This document shows, one piece after another, positions 36,525 through 44,048 of a DNA stretch of 64,000 bases. The position numbers and the translations under genes were made by a program. The DNA comes from Rhodobacter sp. (GTDB lineage: Bacteria; Pseudomonadota; Alphaproteobacteria; Rhodobacterales; Rhodobacteraceae). Within the stretch, counting starts at the first letter, position 1. Each line of letters begins with the position of its first letter. The DNA lies in contig JADJAB010000009.1 in assembly GCA_016704435.1 (NCBI GenBank), positions 62,001 through 126,000 of the forward strand. The letters run 5' to 3'. The notes under the pieces were generated by a model. The model worked only from the letters and a program-made list of their open reading frames with translations, had not been told where the DNA came from and made no database searches.

Positions 36525-39500
36525 GCACGCAACCGCGGCGATTGAAATCGGGCGGCCGGATCGACCGGTCCAAACCCATCTCGTTCCGCTTTGACGGGCG
36601 GTCCCATACCGGGTTCGCCGGGGATACGCTGGCTGCGGCTCTGCTGGCAAACGGCGTGACGCTGGTCGGGCGCAGCTTCAAGTATCACCGGCCGCGGGGG
36701 ATCTACTCGGCCGGAGTCGAGGAGCCGAACGCGCTGGTGACGATGCGCACCGGCGCGCGGCATGAACCCAACGTCCCGGCCACCAAGGTCGAGCTGTACG
36801 AGGGGCTGGAAGCCTTCAGCCAGAACAGCTGGCCGTCGCCGAAATACGACGTGATGAGCTTCGTCAACCGCTTTCCCAAGCTGTTTGCGGCGGGGTTCTA
36901 CTACAAGACCTTCGTCGGCCCGACCCGTGGCTCGTGGATGTTCTACGAAAAGTTCATCCGCAGGGCCGCGGGCATGGGCAAGCCGACCACCGAGGCGGAC
37001 CCCGACCATTACGAGAAGGCACATGCGTTCTGCGACCTGCTGGTTGTTGGTGCCGGGCCTTCTGGCCTGGCCGCGGCAATCACCGCTGGCCGCAGCGGTC
37101 TGCGGGTCATTCTGGTCGAGGATGACACGGTTCTTGGCGGCTCGCTCCTGGCCGCGGGCAGGGATCCGAAGCTGGCAGACTGGCTGAAGTCGGCGCTGGC
37201 CGAGCTGGAGACGCTGCCCTCGGTGCGGGTGATGACGCGGACCTGCGCCTTCGGGGCCTATGACAACATGACCTTCGCCCTGCTGGAGCGGGTCAGCGAC
37301 CATCTGGTGACACCCGCACCGTTTCAGCCGCGTCAGCGCATGTGGCGTGTCCGTGCCGAGCGGGCGATCCTGGCAACCGGCATGATCGAGCGTCCGATCG
37401 TGTTCGCCAACAACGACCTGCCGGGCGTGATGCTGGCTTCGGCGGCGCGCACCTATGTCAACCGTCATGCCGTGGCCGTTGGCCGCAAGGTGGTTGTGTT
37501 CACCAACAACGACACCGCCTATGCGGCGGCCTGTGATCTGAACGCGTCGGGTGCCGAGGTTTCAATTGTAGATGTCAGAAGCCGGATTCCTGCGGCACTG
37601 CAAGCGCAGGTGGCTGCGGCCGGCATCACCCTGCATCTGGGCTGCGCAGTTGGCCGCGCGAACGGCGGGCGGCATGTCCGCAGCGTCGATGTGGTGCCGT
37701 TCGATCCGGCCAGGCCGGAGCGCGCCAGCGTCCGCACGCGGTTGAGCTGCGATCTGCTGGCCGTCTCGGGTGGCTGGACGCCGACCCTGCATCTGCTGGG
37801 GCAACGCGGGTCGAAGCCGGTCTATGACGAAGACAAGGCAATGCTGGTTGCCGGAACCGTCCCGGAGGGTTTTGAGATCGTCGGTGGCGCTGCGGCCAAC
37901 TGCGATCTGGGCTTCTGCATCGACAGCGGCGCAAAGGCCGCTCACGCAGCGGCAGCCGCCTGTGGCAAGCCGCATGCCGTATCGGGCCGCTCGCTGCTTG
38001 AGGGGCTGCCGGACCAGGGCGACGCCTACGGCATCGCGCCGGTCTGGATGGTTCCGGACCCGCTGGGCAAGGGGCATGGCAAGAAGTTTGTCGATCTTCA
38101 GCATGACGTGGGTGCCGACGACATCGAGCTTGCGCATCGCGAGGGCTATGTCTCGGTCGAGCATCTCAAGCGCTATACGACGCTGGGCATGGCAGCCGAT
38201 CAGGGCAAGACTTCGAACCTGAACGCGCTGGGGATCATGGCGGGCATCCGCGGCAAGAAGATCAACGAGGTCGGCACGACCACCTTCCGTCCGCCGTTCC
38301 GTCCGATTTCGATCGGGGCGCTGACCGGCCCGGAAACCGGTCTGCACTTCCGGCCGATCCGGCGCAGCCCGATGCACGACTGGCATGAGGCGAAGGGCGC
38401 GGCCATCACCACGACCGGGCTGTGGCTGCGGGCATGGTATTTCCCCAAGCCGGGTGAATCGAAGGCCGATGCCTATGTCCGCGAAGCCGCCGCAGTGCGC
38501 AAATCGGTCGGGCTGACCGATGTGGCCTCGCTGGGCAAGATCGACATCCAGGGCCCCGATGCCGCCGAATTCCTGAACCGAGTCTACGTCAACGGCTTTC
38601 TGACGCTGCCGGTCGGCAAAGCGCGCTATGGCGTGATGCTGCGGCCCGACGGGATCGTCATGGATGACGGCACCACATCGCGGATTTCCGAGCATCATTA
38701 CTTCATGACCACCACCACCGCCGGTGCGGGCAAGGTCATGTCGCATCTGGAATTCCTGCTGCAGACCGCATGGCCCGATCTGCGGGTGCATGTGACCTCG
38801 GTCACCAGCCAGTGGGCGGGAATGGCCGTGGCCGGTCCGCGCAGCCGGGAACTGCTGGAAAAGGTGATCACCGACATCGACCTGTCCGAAGAGGGGCTGC
38901 CGTTCATGGGGGTCCGTCAGGGCCATGCCGGCGATATTCCGGTGCGCGTGCTGCGGATCAGCTTTTCGGGCGAACGTGCCTATGAGGTCTATACTCCAGC
39001 AGGCTACGGCATGCAGCTTTGGCAGACCCTCTGCGATCAGGGCAAATCCTGCGACATGACCGTCTACGGCGTCGAGGCGCTTGGCGCGCTGCGCATCGAG
39101 AAGGGCCATGTGGCGGGGGGCGAGCTGGAAGGCCGCACCACCCTGACCGACATGGGTCTGGGCAAGATGGCCAGCACGAAAAAGCCTTTCATCGGCGGCG
39201 CCCTGGCACAGCGCGAGGGCATGACGGATCCGCTGCGCCCGCAGCTTGTCGGGCTGGAACTGGCAGAGGGCACGGGCACATTGCGGGCCGGTGCGATCCT
39301 GTGCGATCCGGCAAAGCGCTACGCCAGGACCATCGCAAAGGACACCTCGGCGCTTATCGACTGCCCGCCGAACCCCGCATCGAAGGACTTCGACGCCGGC
39401 AACGGCAGCGGCCACATGGGGCACGGCATCGGCTTTGTGTCCTCGGTCACCTGGTCGCCCGAGCTGAACCGCAACATCGCGCTTGGCTACGTCTCGGGCG

Positions 39501-39637
39501 GGATGGCGCGGAAGGGCGAGCAGATCGACGCCGTCTTCGCCCTGAAGGGCGAACTGACCAAGGTTCGCGTGACCTCCCCCCACTTTGTCGATCCGGAAGG
39601 GCCAAGCTGGGCATTCGGGTGCCCGTCGATTGCCTGA
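36521..39637 (+). CDS. soxA: sarcosine oxidase subunit alpha
   Basis: 1,038 residues. N-terminal 2Fe-2S-like fold domain (RFDGRSHTGFAGDTLAAALL), NAD-binding 'CDLLVVGAGPSGLAAAITAG' near residue 170, middle disulfide-oxidoreductase-like domain ('NNDLPGVMLASAARTYVNRH'), and a C-terminal GcvT-like folate-binding half starting near residue 610 (RRSPMHDWHEAKGA). The complete architecture of SoxA is kept. The C-terminus normally ends soon after 'DPEG'; here it ends DPEGPSWAFGCPSIA. In the other frame the sequence continues as AKLGIRVPVD into soxG, so a slip near 39600 may hide a longer overlap or fusion with soxG. Confidence 0.94.
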   Translation: MSTQPRRLKSGGRIDRSKPISFRFDGRSHTGFAGDTLAAALLANGVTLVGRSFKYHRPRGIYSAGVEEPNALVTMRTGARHEPNVPATKVELYEGLEAFSQNSWPSPKYDVMSFVNRFPKLFAAGFYYKTFVGPTRGSWMFYEKFIRRAAGMGKPTTEADPDHYEKAHAFCDLLVVGAGPSGLAAAITAGRSGLRVILVEDDTVLGGSLLAAGRDPKLADWLKSALAELETLPSVRVMTRTCAFGAYDNMTFALLERVSDHLVTPAPFQPRQRMWRVRAERAILATGMIERPIVFANNDLPGVMLASAARTYVNRHAVAVGRKVVVFTNNDTAYAAACDLNASGAEVSIVDVRSRIPAALQAQVAAAGITLHLGCAVGRANGGRHVRSVDVVPFDPARPERASVRTRLSCDLLAVSGGWTPTLHLLGQRGSKPVYDEDKAMLVAGTVPEGFEIVGGAAANCDLGFCIDSGAKAAHAAAAACGKPHAVSGRSLLEGLPDQGDAYGIAPVWMVPDPLGKGHGKKFVDLQHDVGADDIELAHREGYVSVEHLKRYTTLGMAADQGKTSNLNALGIMAGIRGKKINEVGTTTFRPPFRPISIGALTGPETGLHFRPIRRSPMHDWHEAKGAAITTTGLWLRAWYFPKPGESKADAYVREAAAVRKSVGLTDVASLGKIDIQGPDAAEFLNRVYVNGFLTLPVGKARYGVMLRPDGIVMDDGTTSRISEHHYFMTTTTAGAGKVMSHLEFLLQTAWPDLRVHVTSVTSQWAGMAVAGPRSRELLEKVITDIDLSEEGLPFMGVRQGHAGDIPVRVLRISFSGERAYEVYTPAGYGMQLWQTLCDQGKSCDMTVYGVEALGALRIEKGHVAGGELEGRTTLTDMGLGKMASTKKPFIGGALAQREGMTDPLRPQLVGLELAEGTGTLRAGAILCDPAKRYARTIAKDTSALIDCPPNPASKDFDAGNGSGHMGHGIGFVSSVTWSPELNRNIALGYVSGGMARKGEQIDAVFALKGELTKVRVTSPHFVDPEGPSWAFGCPSIA

Positions 39638-40047
39638 ACGTCACCACGCACGAAGATATCTCGCTCTTCCGCGTCGGTCCGACTCGGCTGTGGTTCGTCA
39701 GCGAGGCCAGCAGCGCCCGGCTGACCGATTTTTTCGCAACGCTGGATGCCAAGGACGCGGTGGCAACGGCAATCGGCCACAGCCGAACGGTTCTGCGCAT
39801 CTCCGGCCCCGAAGCGCGCACCGTGCTGAACCGCGGACTGGCGATCGACCTGGACAACGGCGCTTTCCCCGAAGGTGTCTTCGTGCAAAGCGTCATCCAC
39901 CATATTCCCGTGCTCGTGCACCGGCTGCCGTCGTCCGATGGCCCGGTCTTCGAGGTTTTCGTATCGCGGGAATATGCGGTCACCTTCTGGCAATGGCTGA
40001 TCGAAGCCGCCGCGCCAGTTGGCGGGCGGGTTCTGGAGATGGCGTGA
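39619..40047 (+). CDS. soxG: sarcosine oxidase subunit gamma, short
   Basis: 142 residues from GTG 39619, which overlaps the end of soxA. Family features: 'DISLFRVGPTRLWFVS', 'RTVLRISGPEARTVLNRG', 'HHIPVLVHR' and the ending 'YAVTFWQWLIEAA'. SoxG is a YgfZ/GcvT-like subunit, usually ~180-200 residues. The N-terminal ~40 residues are missing here, and the frame upstream lies over soxA in antisense-like sequence. Either the gene is truncated, or it is fused to soxA through a slip near 39600. Its stop overlaps the next ATG (TGATG). Confidence 0.82.
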   Translation: MPVDCLNVTTHEDISLFRVGPTRLWFVSEASSARLTDFFATLDAKDAVATAIGHSRTVLRISGPEARTVLNRGLAIDLDNGAFPEGVFVQSVIHHIPVLVHRLPSSDGPVFEVFVSREYAVTFWQWLIEAAAPVGGRVLEMA

Positions 40048-41455
40048 TGGAACAGGGCAGCCCGATGACGCTTGCGGGAAAGGCGGCGGCCTGGTCCAGT
40101 GCGCTGACCCTTGAGCAGGTTCCCGCCGAGGTCTTGCATGTGGCCAAGCGCTGCATCACCGATCTTGTGGGGGTGACCATCGCCGGATCGCGCGATCCGC
40201 TTTGCGTCAAGACCTCGGGCTATGCGCTGGAAACGCACGCGCCGGGCGCCTGCACCATCTTCGGCCAGCTTGACACGATCGGGCCGGTCGGTGCTGCGCT
40301 GGCCAATGGCACCGCCGGCCATGTCCTCGATTTCGACGACACCAGCTATACCGGGATCATGCACGGATCGACGGTGATCTTCCCCGCCGCCCTGGCGGCC
40401 GTGGAACATGTCGGCGGCGACGGCAAACGCCTGCTGGAGGCGTTCATTGCAGGGTCCGAGGTGACCTACGCCATCGCCATGCTTTGTGCGACCGGCCACT
40501 ACTTCAAGGGCTGGTGGAGCACGGCGACCTTCGGCGTCTTTGGCGCGGCCGCGGCTGCGGCGCGCGGGCTGGGGCTGGATGCGCGACAGACGCAAATGGC
40601 GCTGGCCATCGCCGGCGTGCAGGCCAGCGGGCTGAAGGCGGCGTTCGGCACCGACGCCAAGCCCCTACATGGCTGGCCGGGCGGCGGCGATCGGCGTCGA
40701 GGCGGCGCTTCTGGCCGGCGCGCGGGCTTGTCGGCCCCGCCAACGTGCTGGAGGACAGCCGAGGCTTTCTGGCCCTGCTGAACGACGGCCACCAGGAGGC
40801 GGGCGAGATCGAAAAACTTGGCCAGGTCTGGCGGCTGGTGCAGCCCGGCATCTTCTTCAAGCAGTTCCCGGTCTGCTCGGCGGCGCATGCGGCGGCTCAG
40901 CTCATGCAGACCCTGGTCGGGACGCATGCGCTGAAGGCGGCGGACGTGCTCGAGGTGACCTGCGAGGTCACTCCGACCGTGGCGGTCAGCCTTGTTCACA
41001 ACCGGCCTGCAACGCCGCAGGAAGCGCAGTTCTCGATGCCCTTCGCGCTTGGCGCGATCCTGGCCTACGGCGACCTCGGCATATCCAGCCTGAACGCGGA
41101 ATTCCTGGCCGATCCGGCCATGCGGCAGGCCATGGCGAAGATCACCATGATCCGTGACGACGCGCTGCATTCCGATGCGGCACCCGAAGGGGCGAAACTG
41201 ACGATCCGCACCCGCGACGGGCGGTCGATCTCGGGCTACCTTGGTGTGCCGAAGGGCATGCCGGCCAACCCCACGAGCGACGAGGAACTGTTCGAGAAGT
41301 TCCGACGCTGCTGCGAAACCGGCGGGCTTGGCCGCGCCGAGACGGACTGGCTGCACAGGCATCTTGGCACCCTCGAGCGTGCAGCGACCGCGCTTTGCCC
41401 CAGGGCGGCCATTCCGCCGCGCATCCCGGCGTCGAGCCTTGTGAATTCGGCATAG
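40047..41455 (+). pseudogene. MmgE/PrpD family protein 2, two frame slips
   Basis: About 469 residues if joined. Classic MmgE/PrpD features: 'AKRCITDLVGVTIAG', 'LANGTAGHVLDFDDTSYTGIMHGS' (with the conserved NG-x-x-x-H-x-x-D-x-D), then 'HAGRAAAIGVEAALLAARG', where the conserved K-x-x-H-A-G-R sequence lies, and 'QFPVCSAAHAAAQLM'. Slips occur near 40668 (extra G in CATGGCT) and near 40725 (extra C in GGCCGGC); all three segments keep family sense, so sequencing error is likely. It is a more typical family member than the first copy. It is translationally coupled to soxG. Candidate roles are dehydration or epimerisation of a dicarboxylic intermediate. Confidence 0.82.
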
Positions 41456-41467
41456 GAGAGGCGCGGC

Positions 41468-42538
41468 ATGGCAAGTCATCGCAACCGGAAGATCCCGGTC
41501 ATCATCATCACCGGCTTTCTCGGCAGCGGCAAGACGACGATCCTCAACCACATCGTCAAGCAGCCGGACATGAAGGCCACTGCCGTCATCATCAACGAGT
41601 TTGGCGAGATCGGCATTGACCACCTGCTGGTGGAGACCAGCGAAGAGCAGATGATCGAGATCAACAACGGCTGCATCTGCTGCACGGTGCGCGGCGACCT
41701 GGCCGACAAGCTGGGATCGCTGGCGATGTGGCTGGATGCGGGCAAGGTGCCGCCGATCGACCGGGTGATCGTCGAGACCACCGGCCTGGCCGACCCGGCC
41801 CCGATCATGCACACCATGATGACCGACGAGACGCTGCTGAACCGCTATCGTCTGGACAGCGTGATCACCGTGGTCGATGCCATCGCGGGCGCGTCGTCCA
41901 TCGGGCGTTTTTCCGAAGCCATGAAACAGGTCGCCATCGCCGACCGCCTGATCCTGTCGAAGGGCGATCTGGTCGCCAGCCATTCCGACCCTGCCGGCTT
42001 TGCGGCGCTGCGCGCGCGGCTGCACGAGATCAACCCGCGCGCCAGCATGCACGAGTCGGTCAATGGCCGGATCGACACCGAGATCCTGCGCTGCAAGACC
42101 GACGGCGACGCCGAAGCGGCGTTTCGCGATTTCTCGGACTGGGTCGCGGCGACGGCAGACCACTGCCACGACGACGATTGCCATGATCCCGACCATGACC
42201 ACAGCCATTCGCACGCCCACCAGCATCCGCACGAAACCGGGGGCATCACCAGTTTCGTCATCCGGCTGGACAAGGCCGTGGATCAGGCCGCGTTCAACGA
42301 ATTCCTGCAGGATCTGGTGATCGAATTCGGCGACAACCTGTTGCGGATGAAAGGCATCCTCAGCGTCGGGGGCCGACCGGACCAGCCGGCCGTCATCCAC
42401 GGTGTCCAGCATGTGATGTTTCCGGTTACCTGGCTGGATCACTGGCCGGACGAGGAGCATTCGACGCGACTGGTCTTCATCACCCAGGGCTTGGACAGCA
42501 AGCTCATCCGGGACCGGTTCGAAGCCCGGTTCACCTGA
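41468..42538 (+). CDS. COG0523 (CobW/ZigA-type) GTPase metallochaperone with His-rich loop
   Basis: 356 residues. Walker A GFLGSGKTT near residue 16, Walker B-like 'VIVETTGLADP', base-recognition 'LSKGDL', and the metal-binding C-x-C-C site 'NNGCICCTVRGDL' that defines COG0523. A spacer near residues 232-256 (DHCHDDDCHDPDHDHSHSHA) is rich in His and Asp. The C-terminal CobW_C domain closes the protein. It delivers Zn or another metal to a client; in this operon the candidates are the hydantoinase-like amidohydrolase and the Zn site of SoxD. It is related to YjiA/ZigA rather than cobalamin CobW, since no cobalt-chelatase genes are near. AGGAGAGGCGCGGC precedes ATG 41468. Confidence 0.88.
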   Translation: MASHRNRKIPVIIITGFLGSGKTTILNHIVKQPDMKATAVIINEFGEIGIDHLLVETSEEQMIEINNGCICCTVRGDLADKLGSLAMWLDAGKVPPIDRVIVETTGLADPAPIMHTMMTDETLLNRYRLDSVITVVDAIAGASSIGRFSEAMKQVAIADRLILSKGDLVASHSDPAGFAALRARLHEINPRASMHESVNGRIDTEILRCKTDGDAEAAFRDFSDWVAATADHCHDDDCHDPDHDHSHSHAHQHPHETGGITSFVIRLDKAVDQAAFNEFLQDLVIEFGDNLLRMKGILSVGGRPDQPAVIHGVQHVMFPVTWLDHWPDEEHSTRLVFITQGLDSKLIRDRFEARFT

Positions 42539-42550
42539 TCGCGTCTTCGG

Positions 42551-42594
42551 TTTTCAAGGCTCAGCCCAAGGAAATCTCTAATACCGAACCCGCG
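42551..42594 (+). promoter_or_regulatory. upstream element of the second molybdenum hydroxylase operon
   Basis: It matches the element at 28761-28804 over about 40 bases, including the identical CTAATAC at 42578-42584 and CAAGG/GGAAA blocks. It lies about 82-125 bases before the first ATG of the operon (42676). Probably a promoter or regulator site for co-regulation. Confidence 0.45.
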
Positions 42595-42675
42595 CCCGGC
42601 ACCACTACACTGCCACGACACATCGAGAGCTGCGGATCCCGGATCGGCACGACACTCAGCGGCCAGGAGGCACCC

Positions 42676-42729
42676 ATGTACGCAAATTTCGATCTGCTGG
42701 TCCCGGAAAAGCTGGATCAAGCCATTTGA
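42676..42729 (+). other. detached N-terminal 17 codons of the FAD subunit, ended by TGA
   Basis: ATG 42676 follows the strong ribosome site CCAGGAGGCACCC and reads MYANFDLLVPEKLDQAI, the normal start of CoxM-type subunits, then TGA (42727-42729) immediately followed by ATG 42730 in the same frame. The family would have an acidic residue here. It is either a base error or a true nonsense codon with reinitiation. Confidence 0.7.
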
Positions 42730-43545
42730 ATGATTGCCAAGGCAAAGACCGCGAATGACGTCGCCCCGCTGGGCGGCGGCACCAATCTGGTGGTCGAGAT
42801 GCGCGCCAGCGGCGTTGGCCCGGCCACGCTGGTCAGTGTCGGGCAGCTTGCCGGCCTGCGCGGAATCACCATTGCCGACGGCACCGTGACGATTGGTGCT
42901 GCCACGACGGTTTCGGACATTCTGCGCGACCCCCGGATGAAGCAGGTCGCCGCCGTGCTGGTCGAATCCGCCGATGTCTTTGCCGGCCAGATGATCCGCA
43001 ACACCGCCACCGTCGCGGGCAATATCTGCTGCGGGTCGCCCGCAGCTGATCTTGTGCCGCCGCTGCTGGCGCTGGGTGCCTCGGTGACGTTGCGCAGCGG
43101 CAGCGGCGAGCGGACAGTGCCGCTGGACGGCTATTTCACCGGCTACAAGACTTCGGTCCGGAAACCAGATGAGCTGCTGACCGCGATTTCCTGGCCGGTT
43201 CCGACGGCCAAATCCGCAAGCCGGTTCTACAAGCTTGGCCGCCGCCGGGGTGACGCGATCACCATGGTCGGCGTCTCGGTCTTCGTCAGCCTGAAGGATG
43301 GCGTCTGCGACACCGTGCGCATTGCCCTAGGTGCGGTCGGTCCCTGCGTCATGCGGTCGAAAAAAGCCGAAGCCGTGATGCAGGGAAAGGCGCCGAGCGC
43401 CGACCTGATTGCCAAGGCCGCACAGGCGGCCACGGCCGAAAGCACGCCGATCGACGATATCCGGGCATCGGGAGAATACCGCAAAGAGCAGGTGCAGGTT
43501 CTTGTCCAGCGCCTGCTGACCCAATCCCTCGAATCCCTTTCCTGA
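42730..43545 (+). CDS. xanthine dehydrogenase family FAD-binding subunit 2 (CoxM-like)
   Basis: 271 residues from ATG 42730; 289 if read from 42676 through the in-frame TGA. First FAD site 'VAPLGGGTNLVVEMRASG', second site 'MIRNTATVAGNICCGSPAADLV', then 'RIALGAVGPCVMRSKKAEAV' and 'IDDIRASGEYRKEQVQVLV'. The N-terminal strand encoded upstream (YANFDLLVPE) is part of the FAD-domain fold, so loss of it could harm the protein. It belongs with the 2Fe-2S and large subunits that follow 11 bases later. Confidence 0.88.
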   Translation: MIAKAKTANDVAPLGGGTNLVVEMRASGVGPATLVSVGQLAGLRGITIADGTVTIGAATTVSDILRDPRMKQVAAVLVESADVFAGQMIRNTATVAGNICCGSPAADLVPPLLALGASVTLRSGSGERTVPLDGYFTGYKTSVRKPDELLTAISWPVPTAKSASRFYKLGRRRGDAITMVGVSVFVSLKDGVCDTVRIALGAVGPCVMRSKKAEAVMQGKAPSADLIAKAAQAATAESTPIDDIRASGEYRKEQVQVLVQRLLTQSLESLS

Positions 43546-43556
43546 GGAGCCACCAC

Positions 43557-44048
43557 ATGACCAACCGGAAAACGCTGAAAATGACGGTGAACGACACCGT
43601 CCGGAACGTCGAGGTGGCGACGAACGAGACCCTGCTGGAAACATTGCGCCGGGTTGGTGCCGTCGAGGTCAAGTGCGGCTGTGAGAAGGGCGATTGCGGG
43701 GCTTGTGCAGTGTTGCTGGACGGCATGGCGGTCGACAGCTGCCTGACGCTGACCCATACGGTCGGGACCCGCGCGATCACCACCATCAAGGGCCTGGGCA
43801 CCGCCGAGGCGCCGCACCCGTTGCAAACTGCATTCGCCGAACTGGGCGCCGCGCAGTGCGGCTATTGCACGCCCGGCATGATCATCGCCACGCAGTCGAT
43901 GCTGACCCACGACACCGCCACGCCGGATGAGAACGATATCCGGCACGGGCTCAGCGGCAATCTGTGCCGCTGCACCGGCTACACCAAGATCTACGACGCC
44001 GTCCTCGAAGGCGCGAAGGCAATGCGCGAAACGGAGGCCGCGAAATGA
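43557..44048 (+). CDS. xanthine dehydrogenase family 2Fe-2S subunit 2 (CoxS-like)
   Basis: 163 residues. First cluster 'KCGCEKGDCGACAVLLDG' plus 'SCLTLT', second cluster 'QCGYCTPGMIIATQSM' plus 'GNLCRCTGYTKIYDAV'; all eight Cys are present. AGGAGCCACCAC precedes ATG 43557. It overlaps the large subunit gene by four bases (ATGA). It is not a recent copy of the first 2Fe-2S subunit, as the sequences are clearly diverged. Confidence 0.94.
   Translation: MTNRKTLKMTVNDTVRNVEVATNETLLETLRRVGAVEVKCGCEKGDCGACAVLLDGMAVDSCLTLTHTVGTRAITTIKGLGTAEAPHPLQTAFAELGAAQCGYCTPGMIIATQSMLTHDTATPDENDIRHGLSGNLCRCTGYTKIYDAVLEGAKAMRETEAAK

Noticed and set aside
41468..42538. CobW of cobalamin synthesis
   Set aside because: No cobaltochelatase or other cob genes near; the His-rich spacer and C-x-C-C site fit the wider COG0523 metallochaperone group.
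42727..42729. TGA as selenocysteine codon
   Set aside because: FAD subunits of this family have no selenocysteine, and I see no SECIS-like hairpin directly after it.
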